Below, piece after piece: positions 10,697-20,771 of a DNA stretch of 64,000 nt (its first letter is position 1; the number at the start of each line of letters is the position of its first letter). The notes beneath the pieces were generated by a model. The model saw only the letters and a program-made list of their open reading frames with translations, did no database searches and was not told where the DNA came from. Origin of the DNA: Riptortus pedestris. Lineage: Eukaryota > Arthropoda > Insecta > Hemiptera > Alydidae. The position numbers and the translations under genes were made by a program. The stretch is taken from contig CM032233.1 of NCBI GenBank assembly GCA_019009955.1, positions 114,287,501 through 114,351,500 of the forward strand. Reading direction: 5' to 3'.

Positions 10697-11145
10697 CTGT
10701 TAACACTCTAGCGGTCGCAATTTTTGTTTAATCGTCACCAAACTCGGTATTTAATCGTTTTATGTAAAAAGGAATATCAAGTTCGTTAACGACTGAAATC
10801 GGACCAGTGGGCGGGGGGTTTCGAGGGGGACGAATTTCCAAAATTCAACATTTCTCCGTTACTATACATCGGATCGAAAAATTGTATAGAACCAATCTTA
10901 TTGAAAAATAAATTTACTATAAATATTGTTATATACATTTATTCCCTATCTTGAATATTAACCTAGATATTTGCATTTTTTTTAAGTGTAACGGACGAGC
11001 CATGGTCGCTTCTAATCGTTCCCGCCAAAAACTAGTTCGGCCGTTTCCGTAACTGTTCGGTACTCGTATGGAGATTTCTCTATTGTATAACTTTACAAAT
11101 ATGCTGGGAAATCTGCTTAGTTTACGCAGCCCCTGCGGGAAGGAC
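10536..11145 (+). mobile_element. Family A copy with alternative 3' module (type 2a)
   Basis: AGCAGAGTTCCC start after TTTT, (TA)n at 10655-10691, and a final hairpin ACGCAGCCCCTGCGG with AGGAC. Between GATATTTGCATTTT and the hairpin lies a module with AACGGACGAGCCATGGTCGC and GTTCGGCCGTTTCCGTAAC. The same module is seen at 57392-57560 and near 29185-29300. Confidence 0.85.
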
Positions 11146-11378
11146 ATTTTGCTGGTTCTTCTTAGAATTAGTAACGGAATTTATCATGACCACAAGAAGT
11201 GAGCCAGTGCATTTCATTTATATGGGAATCTCGAAGACATTCTTAGATTGACTGAACCCACTGCAACAATGGCACATCATCAATTATTTTCTTTTGTTTA
11301 CCTCCTCCTGTACATATGTAGATATATGTGTAGTATTAAATTATAACACATTATAGGACAGAATGTTATATTTAAACT

Positions 11379-11866
11379 CAGCGCAGGACTGGCTGCTCTG
11401 TGGGCCCAGGGCAAAAGTAGCAGTGCCCCCCCCCCGGAATTTTCGATACCAAATATAATGAAAACAATTTTTTATTTAGTAACAAATGTATTTATATTAA
11501 TAAAATAAGTAGTTGATAACTTTGAGGTTATAAAGTGAGCATATATAACTCATAAATATTTATTGTAGGCTATTACAAAAATTAATAATTTAAATTTACC
11601 TGTAATAATAATTGAGGACATTAATTCCTTACAAAACATGAAAATGTTTTTTTAAATATCTGTAAGAATAGCATAAAGTGCAAAATACAATCGTAGCATT
11701 TGCTAATGGAAATATGTATCAGTGATGTATTTACAAATGCAAATAAGTATTATTTGAGGTGTTAATTAATAATTAAACTAACGTCTTTTTAAATTTAGGT
11801 TTTTCCTTTTTTTCATTTGAGGCCCACGATCTCTCGGCATTTGACGACCTGGTCAGCCCGGCACAG
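11379..11866. mobile_element. hAT-like MITE (488 bp) with 8-bp target duplication
   Basis: Starts CAGCGCAGGACTGGC and ends with the complement of CTGTGCCGGGCTGACC, an imperfect inverted repeat. Flanking octamers are TTTAAACT (11371-11378) and TTTAAAGT (11867-11874), seven of eight identical, as expected for hAT transposition. A run of nine C lies near 11427. There is no transposase. A 200-bp piece of a sister copy is at 10336-10535. Confidence 0.72.
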
Positions 11867-11874
11867 TTTAAAGT

Positions 11875-12125
11875 GCCTTTACAACATAATTTTCCAGTGT
11901 AATAGTCATTATAAACAGTTTTATCATTTTTTATATTGTTCATGTTCTAAAATAACGTTATTCTACCGAGCCATCCGTTTATTAAAGAACACAATACATA
12001 GGAAAATGTAACTGAAACAGAAAGGTCTACTAGTAAGACTGAAAGTTCATGATAAGGGATTAGCTTTAGAGCTATAGTACAGGGTTTCTGAACATTCTCT
12101 GTTCTATTTTGAATATATGTCAAGA
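11875..12125. other. No recognisable feature
   Basis: AT-rich sequence between the hAT-like MITE and the reverse transcriptase remnant. Nothing is assigned. Confidence 0.4.
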
Positions 12126-12129
12126 TTTG

Positions 12130-12560
12130 GTAACTAGTGTTACCGTAGAGTATCCTGTGGAAAGTAAGTCGCCAGAGCTCCCATTCTCTGCTGTGGCGTC
12201 AATTGTGCGTTATCTATCGTAGACAAGGCGTCCATCCTGTTAAGCAGAAAAGGCCCGCACCTCGATGGTATACCCAGATATCGTCCACCCTAATAGCCTC
12301 AACAGGATGTTCGGAAACCCTTAAGCCAGGTGGCGGTCAAAACTTGACCTAAAGGCCTGAACTCCAATCCGATACATGTCCTATTACACCAACTTCTTGA
12401 GAGATGCGTAGAGAACTTCTTCTGAAGATGCTAGAAGGAAGAGGTTATCTGCATGGGCAATATCACGATTCCCAGCTATATGTAAGTTTATTAGTGAAAC
12501 TGTAAATGCAAAAAGCAATCCTTGTAGAGTACTCTGGTTTGCTAGGGTATTGGCGAATGG
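12130..12560 (-). pseudogene. Non-LTR reverse transcriptase fragment (R2-like), broken
   Basis: Minus-strand translation gives STLQGLLFAFTVSLINL, then IAHADNLFLLASS, which fits the reverse transcriptase stretch from the Q-G...LLF motif to the catalytic (Y/F)ADD box; the box reads HADN here, so it would be inactive. After a stop and frame change, GRYLGIP and then LTPQQRMGAL follow, resembling the post-catalytic YLG(I/V)P and L.PWQ(R/K) motifs of R2-type elements. Several stops break it. It is flanked by family A and hAT-like sequence, and no element ends are seen. The clade is inferred from remembered motifs; that it is a reverse transcriptase is more secure. Confidence 0.6.
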
Positions 12561-12905
12561 GGGATATATCTCCTTTATACGTAACTATTTTTATTTAAAT
12601 TTCATCTTAGCTTATTTCACTGGAGAAATCTGTTAAACTATTATATTCCTAAACATCTCGAATTCTAGATACAAGTACTAACTAACGAATTCCAGCTACT
12701 TGTTTTAGGCAGTCCCAGCGTTGAGCACATTAACCTGTTTAGTCAGCGATGATGCCGATTAAGGTAAGATTTTTTGACATTTCATTATTAGCAGATTTTC
12801 CTTAAGGGAAATCAGGTATTAAGGTCGTACTCATGACGCGTTTTCTCTTCAAATGTCCGTCGATTCTACATAGGAGATGACGAAAATGAGGTCCGTTCAA
12901 AATTG

Positions 12906-12953
<48 letters not shown>

Positions 12954-12958
<5 letters not shown>

Positions 12959-13608
12959 CGAAAACTTAATACACCAGAGAAGGAACCGCGTGATTGGGGA
13001 GTGCGGAGGAGTTCAAAGAAGTGCCGCTAATTGGTGGAAGGCACTAGTCCCTTCCAGACCTTCTTGGAAGAGCCTCGGTCTCATCCTGCTTCTCTATTTA
13101 AGCCTGTACAGCTCGACCTAGTGGAGCCGGCAGAATCTAATTAGGGCACGCCGTGCCTATCTTCCTGGAACTTCTGGACCTTTCCTTGGCCCCTTCTACA
13201 GGCACTTATAAGAGACCCTGCCAGTACCTCAGTTTCAGTTTATGGTCAGATGTCTTGATGGTCACATCAGTGCTCCAGTGCGACTTAGTGCAGTGCGGTA
13301 AAGTGTTTTTATAAGAAGAACAGTGTTGTGCCGTGACTGTAAGTAACAGTTTAGTGCCGTGTTTAAGACAGTGCAGTGCCGCGAAGTAAAGGACAGTGCA
13401 GTGCCGTCGTTTTATGAGAATTTCAGTGACCGTGAGTGAATTGGAAAAGTGAATTTCAGTGACCGTAATACTGTGAATAGTAATAATTAACCAAGAGTAT
13501 TGTGCATTGTGAAATAAATCGTGCAGTGAAACTTGTGTGTGTTTAATATTGCAATCCAACAGAACTCTTATTAACAACGTTTTTTACTGGTTTCGTAAAA
13601 AAACGTAA

Positions 13609-13610
<2 letters not shown>
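12954..13610 (+). mobile_element. Solo LTR of a Ty3-type retrotransposon (657 bp)
   Basis: Starts TGTTGCG and ends CGTAACA, giving the TG...CA termini of an LTR with a short inverted repeat. It contains a TATA-like CTTATAAGAG at about 13206, a likely start region, and a polyadenylation signal AATAAA at 13513-13518. Its 3' third is alignable by eye with 42765-43046, which is joined to a Ty3-type pol remnant, and with 55431-55905. The R region carries repeated AGTGCAGTGCCG words. There is no internal domain, so it probably arose by LTR-LTR recombination. The target duplication cannot be read because it lies in (TA)n. Confidence 0.82.
13206..13215 (+). promoter_or_regulatory. TATA-like box of the solo LTR
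   Basis: CTTATAAGAG followed by CCCTGCC. The LTR at 55431 has GCTATATAAGGG at the matching position, also followed by ACCCTGCC, so the motif is conserved between copies. Confidence 0.55.
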
Positions 13611-13660
<50 letters not shown>

Positions 13661-13979
13661 CTGGTCGCAATTATTGTTTAATCGTTACCAAACTCGATAT
13701 TTAGTCGTTTTATGTAAAAAGAAAGAAAGATCAAGTTCATTATCGGCTGAATCGGACAGGGAGAGAGGGGTTTAAAGGGGGAGAGTTTTGAAAATTCAAA
13801 ATCCTTTACTGTACTTCGGATCGAAAAATTGTATAGTATCAATCTTATAAAAAATTAAAATGGATACAAATATTATTATATACATTTATTCCCTATCTTT
13901 AATATTAACGGAGATAGTTACATTTTTCAGTTTTCAGCCTTCAGTAAACCCCATCATTCGTAGCTTAAATACGAATGTT

Positions 13980-14215
13980 GTTTTAAGAAACATTTATTAT
14001 ACGAGATAAATGCAAATATGTTCTGTGCCCCCCCCCTTCTTACGTTTTTGGACTACTTAAATTTGATTGATTTAGATAAAATTGTTCTGATTGTTTTCAA
14101 GGGACATTTATTATACGAGATACATGCAAATATGTTCTGGTGACCCCCCCCCCTTCTTAAGTTTTTGGACTACTTAAATTTGATTGATTTAGATAAAAAT
14201 TGTTCTGATTCATTA
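13980..14215 (+). repeat. Direct duplication of about 115 bp inside family A
   Basis: The stretch from ACATTTATTATACGAGATA through a C-run and GGACTACTTAAATTTG to TTGTTCTGATT occurs twice in a row, slightly diverged. Other copies have it once. Confidence 0.85.
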
Positions 14216-14377
14216 CAAATTACAGTATTAGATATAGTAAATAGTTTTCAATGAAATTAATACGTTGTATTCAGATATATTACAGTAATTGTTTTTCTTT
14301 CACGCGGGAAATCTGCTTAGTTCAAGCAGCCCCTGCGTGACGGACTTTGTTTTGGTGGGATAGCGTACTTCCATATC

Positions 14378-14531
14378 AACAGCTTGTATAAGAAATTTCC
14401 CTTGGGGGAAATCAGCTATTGAGGCTCGCGTACACATGCGACGCGCATTTTCCAAAAAATGACTTCAAACTGTCTTCCAACGAAACCTACCCAGGAGATT
14501 TATTAAACAAAAATGAGGTCCGTTCAAATTA
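14378..14531 (+). mobile_element. Family A, 5'-terminal fragment with many small insertions
   Basis: Recognisable from TTTCCCTTGGGGGAAATCAG to GAGGTCCGTTCAAATT, but 10-20% longer than consensus because of scattered 1-5 base insertions. Confidence 0.65.
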
Positions 14532-14551
14532 AATATATATATCAACAGCTT

Positions 14552-16031
14552 GTATAAGAAGATTTCCCTTGGGGGAAATCAGCTATTGAGGTCGTATATA
14601 TATATATCTGCTAACGCGCTCTAGCGGGATCGCAATTTGTTTTGATCGTTGCGAAACACGATATTTTTAACACACCGTTTTATGTCTAAAAAAAAGGAGA
14701 CTCATCGGTTTCCGTTACTAATGGCTGCAATCGGACTAACAGCAGGGATGGGGGGGGACGGGGGGTTAGACGGGGGTGGGGGGGAGGGGGGGGGGAGGGC
14801 ACATTTTTCTTCCGAAATCGAAACATACTCTCCGAAATATCTCACCGTTACATCATCGCATCGAGAATTGAAAAATTTTGTACTAATAAAACCACATCTT
14901 ATTTAGACCAAAATATTAAATTAGGTCACATATAGCAATCATTTTCATCAAAAAAACATTTTATTTCCCTATAAAATCTTAGGAAATATTTAACCACACG
15001 AGATATGATTGCAATTTTTTATAATTAAGTGTAGGAGTGGGGACATTATGATTCGAGTGGTATATGTTGCGTCTCGGATTAGGTTCCCGGGGGTCGGGGG
15101 GCGGGGGGTCCATTATCCGTAACTTGTTTTTTCGGCTCCCTGGTGGAAAGCTACTTCTATAACTACTATCTCACACACCTTTCTTGTCCGTTCATCACAG
15201 CCTTGTATCTAATACTATACTTTGTGTGAAGCGAAATATTTTAATAAAGACAAAATAACGTTATCTATTCATTATATAGTAATACCTACACCCCTCCCTC
15301 ATTACCCCACCTTATACCCCCCACTCCCCCCCCTCCTTCCCCACTTAAAATAACTAAACACATAAACATTATTAACATACAATAATAACACCAACAAATA
15401 TAATCCTTTTAGGGTTCCCTTCTTGGACTGACTAAACATTTGAGAATAATAAAATATAAAATTATTATTCTCTGGATTCATTAAAATAAATATTAAATTG
15501 CGCCGTAACTAAATTAAAGTAAAATAAAATTAGTAAAATTAAGTTTACATAACCCTTAAAGTAGGATTATACACAACCTCTCTGTAAAAAACTTCTTATA
15601 TTCAGTAATAATGTTTATCAGTATTTTCTTTTCATTATTTTCTTATTTTTCTTTTCCCGGTGAGAGAAATATGTCCATACAATCTTATCTGTTTCAGCTT
15701 TGAGTGGGTTGGCAGACCTAACTGTCTTTTAACTAACAATTTAGAATGAAAAGGGCCGTTATCCTCCGTTGGGAAGTTTTTTTTATATAGAATTCAACTG
15801 AAAGATTTTCCCCTCATTATCGAACTGTATTTTAACTACCTCAATGTGAATTGTGACTTGTGTTATCTTACCCAGATATGGCAAGAATTTCTGTTTTCTT
15901 TCTCCTCTATTGTAAAAAGCTTTCACGCTGGGAAAATCAGCTTTTAAGTTTTTATTAATAATTAAATTTAACACGCAGAGTTTATAAAAAACAACTACAG
16001 CAAAGAGCCCCTGTGTGAACCGACGGACCTT
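14552..16031 (+). mobile_element. Family A, highly degenerate long copy
   Basis: A second 5' end at 14552, a short (TA)n, then the usual landmarks (CGCTCTAGCGGG, ATCGTTGCGAAAC, a G-rich tract, TATTATACTTTG-like sequence) stretched by insertions. It closes at AGCCCCTGTGTGAACCGACGGAC near 16031. This is the longest family A copy; an old element or poorly corrected assembly would both explain it. Confidence 0.55.
14743..14805 (+). other. G-rich tract with strong G-quadruplex potential
   Basis: More than ten G-runs of three to ten bases separated by 1-5 bases. It is an expanded form of the G-rich stretch present in every family A copy downstream of the (TA)n. A second G-rich cluster is at about 15089-15110. 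Confidence 0.7.
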
Positions 16032-16036
16032 TTTTA

Positions 16037-16380
16037 ATGTCGTGGTGGGGACTCTATATGGGAGGGGAGGATGAGGCGCCCTGGGGGAGCGGCCTTAGGG
16101 TAGTCCAGACAGGCGGTTGCCCCATTATGAAACAAGAGCATTCAATTGATATAATAGGATCAAACGAGAAGATTCTTCTAGTAGGGGGTCTTCTAGTAGG
16201 CGTTTTTGCTCTAATAAATTTTATACTACTCAAGAAAACTTTTAATTCCAATTTCCTCCATATTCGGACTTTCGACTTTTTTTTAATTTTATCTCATAAT
16301 TTCTCATTCCGAACTGATTCCTTATTGGACAAAACCATAAAATAAAACGTATATATATTAATTAAAACATTTTAGTAATT
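16037..16380. other. Unassigned segment, no supported gene
   Basis: A 102-codon open frame (16037-16345, plus strand) begins with ATG just after the degenerate family A copy. It has no motif I recognise and uses low-complexity Leu/Phe-rich codons. I do not call it a gene. Confidence 0.3.
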
Positions 16381-16383
16381 TAG

Positions 16384-16412
16384 AGCAGATTTCCCTTTTC
16401 CCATAAGGGAAA
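16384..16412 (+). mobile_element. Family A, terminal palindrome only
   Basis: AGCAGATTTCCC, a short spacer, then GGGAAATCAAG: just the terminal hairpin of family A, without the following sequence. Confidence 0.55.
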
Positions 16413-16671
16413 TCAAGAAAAACTACTTATACAATTCTTATTGCAACTATGACTAAGGGTTATAGTAAAACCTTCTCCTTGTTGTTTTTGTTTTACATAG
16501 CAGGGTCACAGAAACAAAGCCTTTTGTATGTTATTAAATCATATTTATAGTATGGTGTCTTTGTTTGTTAAACTATATGAAGAAGAGAAAATAAAAGATT
16601 CTCGAAATATCGGCATAACTAAGATTTATTTCACCAACATTGACCAAAACTCCGAGAAGAATAACACACCC

Positions 16672-16685
16672 TATTATATATATAT

Positions 16686-16733
<48 letters not shown>

Positions 16734-17545
16734 CTGCTAACGCTCTTGCGGCCGCAGCTCTTTTTCCTTTGGTACGAATTGTTTTATGTAAAAAGGAAGA
16801 ACGAGTTAATTAATGCCAAAAATCTAGTGGGAGGGGAGGAAGGTTTAGAGGGGGGGGATTTGCGTTCGTCGGAATATCACTGAACGTCGGATCGAAAAAT
16901 TGCAAAGAACCAATCTTATTGAAACCTGAATGATCTATAAATATTGTTCTACACATGCTTTCTGTCTCATGAATGTTAACCGAGATATTTTGATTATAGT
17001 TTTTTGGCTTTCAATAAACACCCAGTCCTCCTTCCGTAAACATTCCACTCATGCCATATTAATAATATGATGTTAGATGATGGAAAATTTCATTTCAAGG
17101 TTAAATAAGGAATATTGTTTTCATTGAACTTTTACTTTGTGAGATATATACAAATACATTCAGTTGATCCCACCCTTCTATTGAGATTGTTATGTACATT
17201 TTTCCTATATTTCTTATATACTCGTATATACCCTGCCTTCTTTTGTTCTTGTACTACTAAAAGTTGAGTGATTTAGATAAAAATTATTCTGATTCATTTT
17301 AAATTACTGTACTAGATATAGTAAAAACTATTCAATAAAATTAATATTTTATATTGTGATATATTTCAATAATTGTTTTTCTCTCCCGTTAAGATTATTT
17401 GTATCTATCTGTTCAGCTCTGAGCGGTTTTCAGACTTGTTTGTTTACTATTTAGACGCTTTGGGAGGTTATAAAAATTGACTAAATGATTTCTCATTACC
17501 GTTTGTATTTCTCATTACCGTTGTATTCCTGCGAGACGGATTTCT
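16672..17545 (+). mobile_element. Family A copy from the (TA)n to a degraded 3' end
   Basis: (TA)n at 16676-16728, then TTTGTCTGCTAACGCTCTTGCGG and the long 3' half up to TTACCGTTTGTATTTC. The hairpin is replaced by TCCTGCGAGACGGA near 17525-17540. Confidence 0.75.
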
Positions 17546-17772
17546 ATTCACTGAATTCGGTATTTAATATCCCCCCTTCTTTTGTTCTTGGATTAATAAA
17601 ATGGAGTAGATCAAATAAGCATATTCCAGAAAAGAACGTTTATGGTGTCACCAGACAGCGAATTTGCATGAATCTCGCATAAGAAAGGTCCCTTGGGAAC
17701 AGTTTAGAGAGTTGAATTTGGATATTTGGAATATATCCGTTATTATTAGTCGGAACGAAACTTACGTATATA

Positions 17773-17874
17773 CGGACCTAATTTCGATATCTCCTGGATA
17801 GGATCGATGGACATTTGTGGAAATGTTTCAAGTATCGCGTCATGAGTACAACCTCAATCGCCGAATTCCCTTAA
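17773..17874 (-). mobile_element. Family A, 5'-terminal fragment cut at its central TTAA
   Basis: Minus-strand start of family A: GACCTAATTTCGATATCTCC, GATCGATGGACATTTG and CGCGTCATGAGTAC to GAATTCCC. The terminal palindrome is interrupted exactly at its TTAA centre (17871-17874), where unrelated sequence begins. Confidence 0.75.
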
Positions 17875-18457
17875 CACTTTGACTGCGGCTGACGACAGGT
17901 TGTCGGTTTTGTGAGTTATTTCCAGGGACAGGCCCCGACACATTGTCGTCAGGTCATAATATAAAGTTAAATGGGTGGGGATTGCTCCAGCCTTTCCCAA
18001 ACCAGTCTATATTTGACTCTAGCACAGTGAAAGAGATCCTTGAGAGAATTGCTTCTTCGCCTCAAGATTCCCTGTTGTTTTTAATTTTTTTCGACTATTT
18101 TACAAAAAGGAAAGTTTGAATGATTATTTTTTTAAACTTTATCGTTAATAATAATTGCTAATGATAAATATATATTTAAAAAGTAGCTAAATGAATTAAA
18201 ACAAGCCTATTTTGTTGGAAAAATATTATTTCAAACCCGAATTTATAATTCCAAATTAAAAAAAAAAAAAAAATTTTTTGGTTTCCCGGTGCGGTTGACG
18301 ACAACGTGTCGTTCAGCGGTCTTTTCGCGGAAAACAATTAAAAGATGATACAATTTATAATATACAGTTAAAGTAAAGTAAAACGAAACTAATTAACAAA
18401 AAAAAGTTTCCGCCCCACTAAAAAAAGGTTGTTGAAAATCTCTAACCGGAAATCTTT
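17875..18457. mobile_element. Possible TTAA-targeting element inside the family A palindrome
   Basis: TTAA is followed by CACTTTGACTGCGGCTGACGAC. Near 18456 a TTTTTAACAGGAAATCTGCT looks like the other half of the interrupted palindrome. CTGACGACAGGTTGTCG and GTTGACGACAACGTGTCG (about 18292) are related internal words. A matching right-hand terminal inverted repeat was not found, so the assignment is tentative. Confidence 0.3.
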
Positions 18458-18460
18458 TTA

Positions 18461-18625
18461 ACAGGAAATCTGCTAAAAATATTAATATTTCTTAAATCTT
18501 TTTAACAGGAAATCTGCTAAAAATATTAATATTTCTTAAATCTTTTTAACAGGAAATCTGCTAAAAATATTAATATTTCTTAAATCTTTTTAACAGGAAA
18601 TCTGCTAAAAATATTAATATTTCGT
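18461..18625. repeat. 44-bp tandem repeat, about 3.8 copies
   Basis: ACAGGAAATCTGCTAAAAAT recurs at 18461, 18505, 18549 and 18593, exactly 44 bases apart. The unit includes the family A terminal GGAAATCTGCTAAAA, so a transposon end has been amplified in tandem. Confidence 0.92.
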
Positions 18626-18639
18626 GCTATCCATATACA

Positions 18640-19100
18640 AAAAAAAATGAATATCATTTTTTCTTCTTTTTTTTTTAATATGTGTGTTTATTTGAGGATT
18701 TGTACTCTTCTTAAGTCAACATGCCTTAAGATGTTGTGCCATCAATAACTTTAGTAGATAAGGAGTATATGAGGGGGAAGGAGGGAGCGGTAGAGATGGC
18801 CGATAGGTTGTGTTCTGCCTCTAATATAACTATTAGTTAGAGGAGATAAGATCACCATCCGTGGGCCGGCTCCGTTATCTGCTGAGGTGTAGCTACCTTT
18901 ATTTAGACCCTATCTGGGACCACCCTACTCGACGCCGCTTTAATATACCACCGACACAACCAATTGATACGCTCCCAGTCTGATTGATTAACTCACATTT
19001 CCGCCCTCCTCGTGGCCATCTTCCAATTGTAAATGGGATGTTTTCGCTTAATTCACCACCCTTTAAACAAGGCATTAGCCACCAGTCGAAGCTTCCCTCG
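18640..19100. other. No recognisable feature
   Basis: Contains a T-rich run and a GC-richer stretch at 18770-19020. No coding frame or repeat is recognised. Confidence 0.4.
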
Positions 19101-19173
19101 TTTAGCAGAAAAAGATCTTCAAATGTCCATCAATCCTACCCAGGAGATGACTAATATGAGGTCCGTTCTAAAT

Positions 19174-19207
<34 letters not shown>
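19101..19207 (+). mobile_element. Family A, 5' fragment up to its (TA)n
   Basis: A rearranged start (TTAGCAGAAAAAGATC), then CTTCAAATGTCCATC to GAGGTCCGTTCTAAATT and a short (TA)n. A Helitron has inserted in that tract and replaces the rest. Confidence 0.75.
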
Positions 19208-20707
19208 CTAGCTAAGGTACCCGGCTTCGCTCGGGAAATCATTGGAGGCTGAAAGATGATAGAATTGTTTTGGCAAGGCTTCAATGTTTACAACTACACT
19301 TCCCGTCTGGGTGCATTGTTTTCACGTGAGGGGCAGGCAGGCGACTTATAGATGAGAAATTTTACTTTTGAAAAATAAATAAAAATGTATTTCTAATCTA
19401 TCCCTTTCCACTTTTTAACCCACCTTTTTGAATACTTCAAACCATAATCATGGATAGTATTTATTACAATTAAATATATAATCAAAACTTATTTCCTGTC
19501 AAAAACCAATCCGAGCAGATATAGTTTAAGCATAGTTTTGTACATTAGATTATATTCGTAATAGCGTAATAGTTGGGCTCAGTGGAAATCACTTCCAGGA
19601 ATGCCAGCATTTCACAGGAAATAAGTAAACTCAATTAACTGTTTAGGCTCCGGTCACCTTCCGCTCCAGCATGAGGGCTATCACCATTGTTTTCCTTAAA
19701 TTATTGATTCAAAGTATTTTTTTAATAATTTATCTACCTGATTGAATTAAATAATAGTATTACTCTAAAAATAATTTCATTTATATTCAATAAGACAGGT
19801 GAGGGGAAGAGATCGTAGCCCTCCCAGTAAAATAAGGAATACTTCAAATCATATCAAGTTTAAACGGATATTGTCTTTTTTCATAAGACATTACCATTAA
19901 CGTCTAATTGTGATGATGTTACATATTTGCTTTAATAACATCACGATATCGGAAATAAGATAATATATTAGCAGAACCAAAGAGTTTGATCCCTATAACT
20001 TCCGCTATCACTCCTTGTGCCAATTCAGCATGACTTTGTTTAAATAATACATTATACAAATTAAATAACGGAAATGCTCTTATAGTTTACATTTCTATTG
20101 GAAATAAATAACAATATTATTTTCTAGGGAAAATAAATAAATGAGAAGGAGGCGACGGAGATATATAACCTCACTAATCCGAATCATATTAATTATCATA
20201 TGTGACTAAAACATAAAATCATTTTTCACAATATGCATTCATTAAAAACGCTTAAATAAGCACTAATAAAATCAATGACTCCCGCTATAGTTTTAGCGTA
20301 TATCCCGTGTTTACTTCATTTAACAAAAAAAGCGAATGCAACAAATGTTACTCTAAATAACAAAATAAACAACTTTTGTTATGTGCACGTTTGCGGAGGA
20401 TCTAATAGGGAACGAAATATCACAATTTTTCATTTTAGGCCTCCCTTATAACCCCCTCTCCCGTTTGGACCTAAAAATTTTAATATAGCTTATAATCAGG
20501 GAAGAATTAATGATAATTCACATACCGAGTTTGTATAGTTCAGTTCAATTGTTAGTACCCAACGAAATTGTTGGCTAACGCCGTTTTTAGCAGATTTCCC
20601 TTAAGGGAAATCAGTTATTGAGGTCGTACTCATGACGCGAGTTTTGACAAATTTCCTCAAATGTCCATCGATCCTACCCAGGGAGATGACGAAAATGAGG
20701 TCCGTTC

Positions 20708-20771
<64 letters not shown>

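Larger units (their letters stand above)
12790..14345 (+). mobile_element. Family A copy interrupted by a solo LTR
   Basis: The 5' end (AGCAGATTTTCC) is at 12790. The (TA)n tract from about 12910 is interrupted at 12954-13610 by an LTR and resumes to about 13656. The long 3' half then runs to the hairpin (here TTCAAGCAGCCCCTGCGTG) and GACGGAC at 14345. About 115 bp of the 3' half is tandemly duplicated (13980-14215). Confidence 0.83.

Noticed and set aside
16037..16345. 102-codon frame after a family A copy
   Set aside because: No recognisable motif; region of dense indels; overlapped by a minus-strand frame of similar quality.
18461..18625. CRISPR-like array
   Set aside because: Units are contiguous without unique spacers, and the setting is eukaryotic. 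The same applies to the 23-, 99- and 179-bp blocks.
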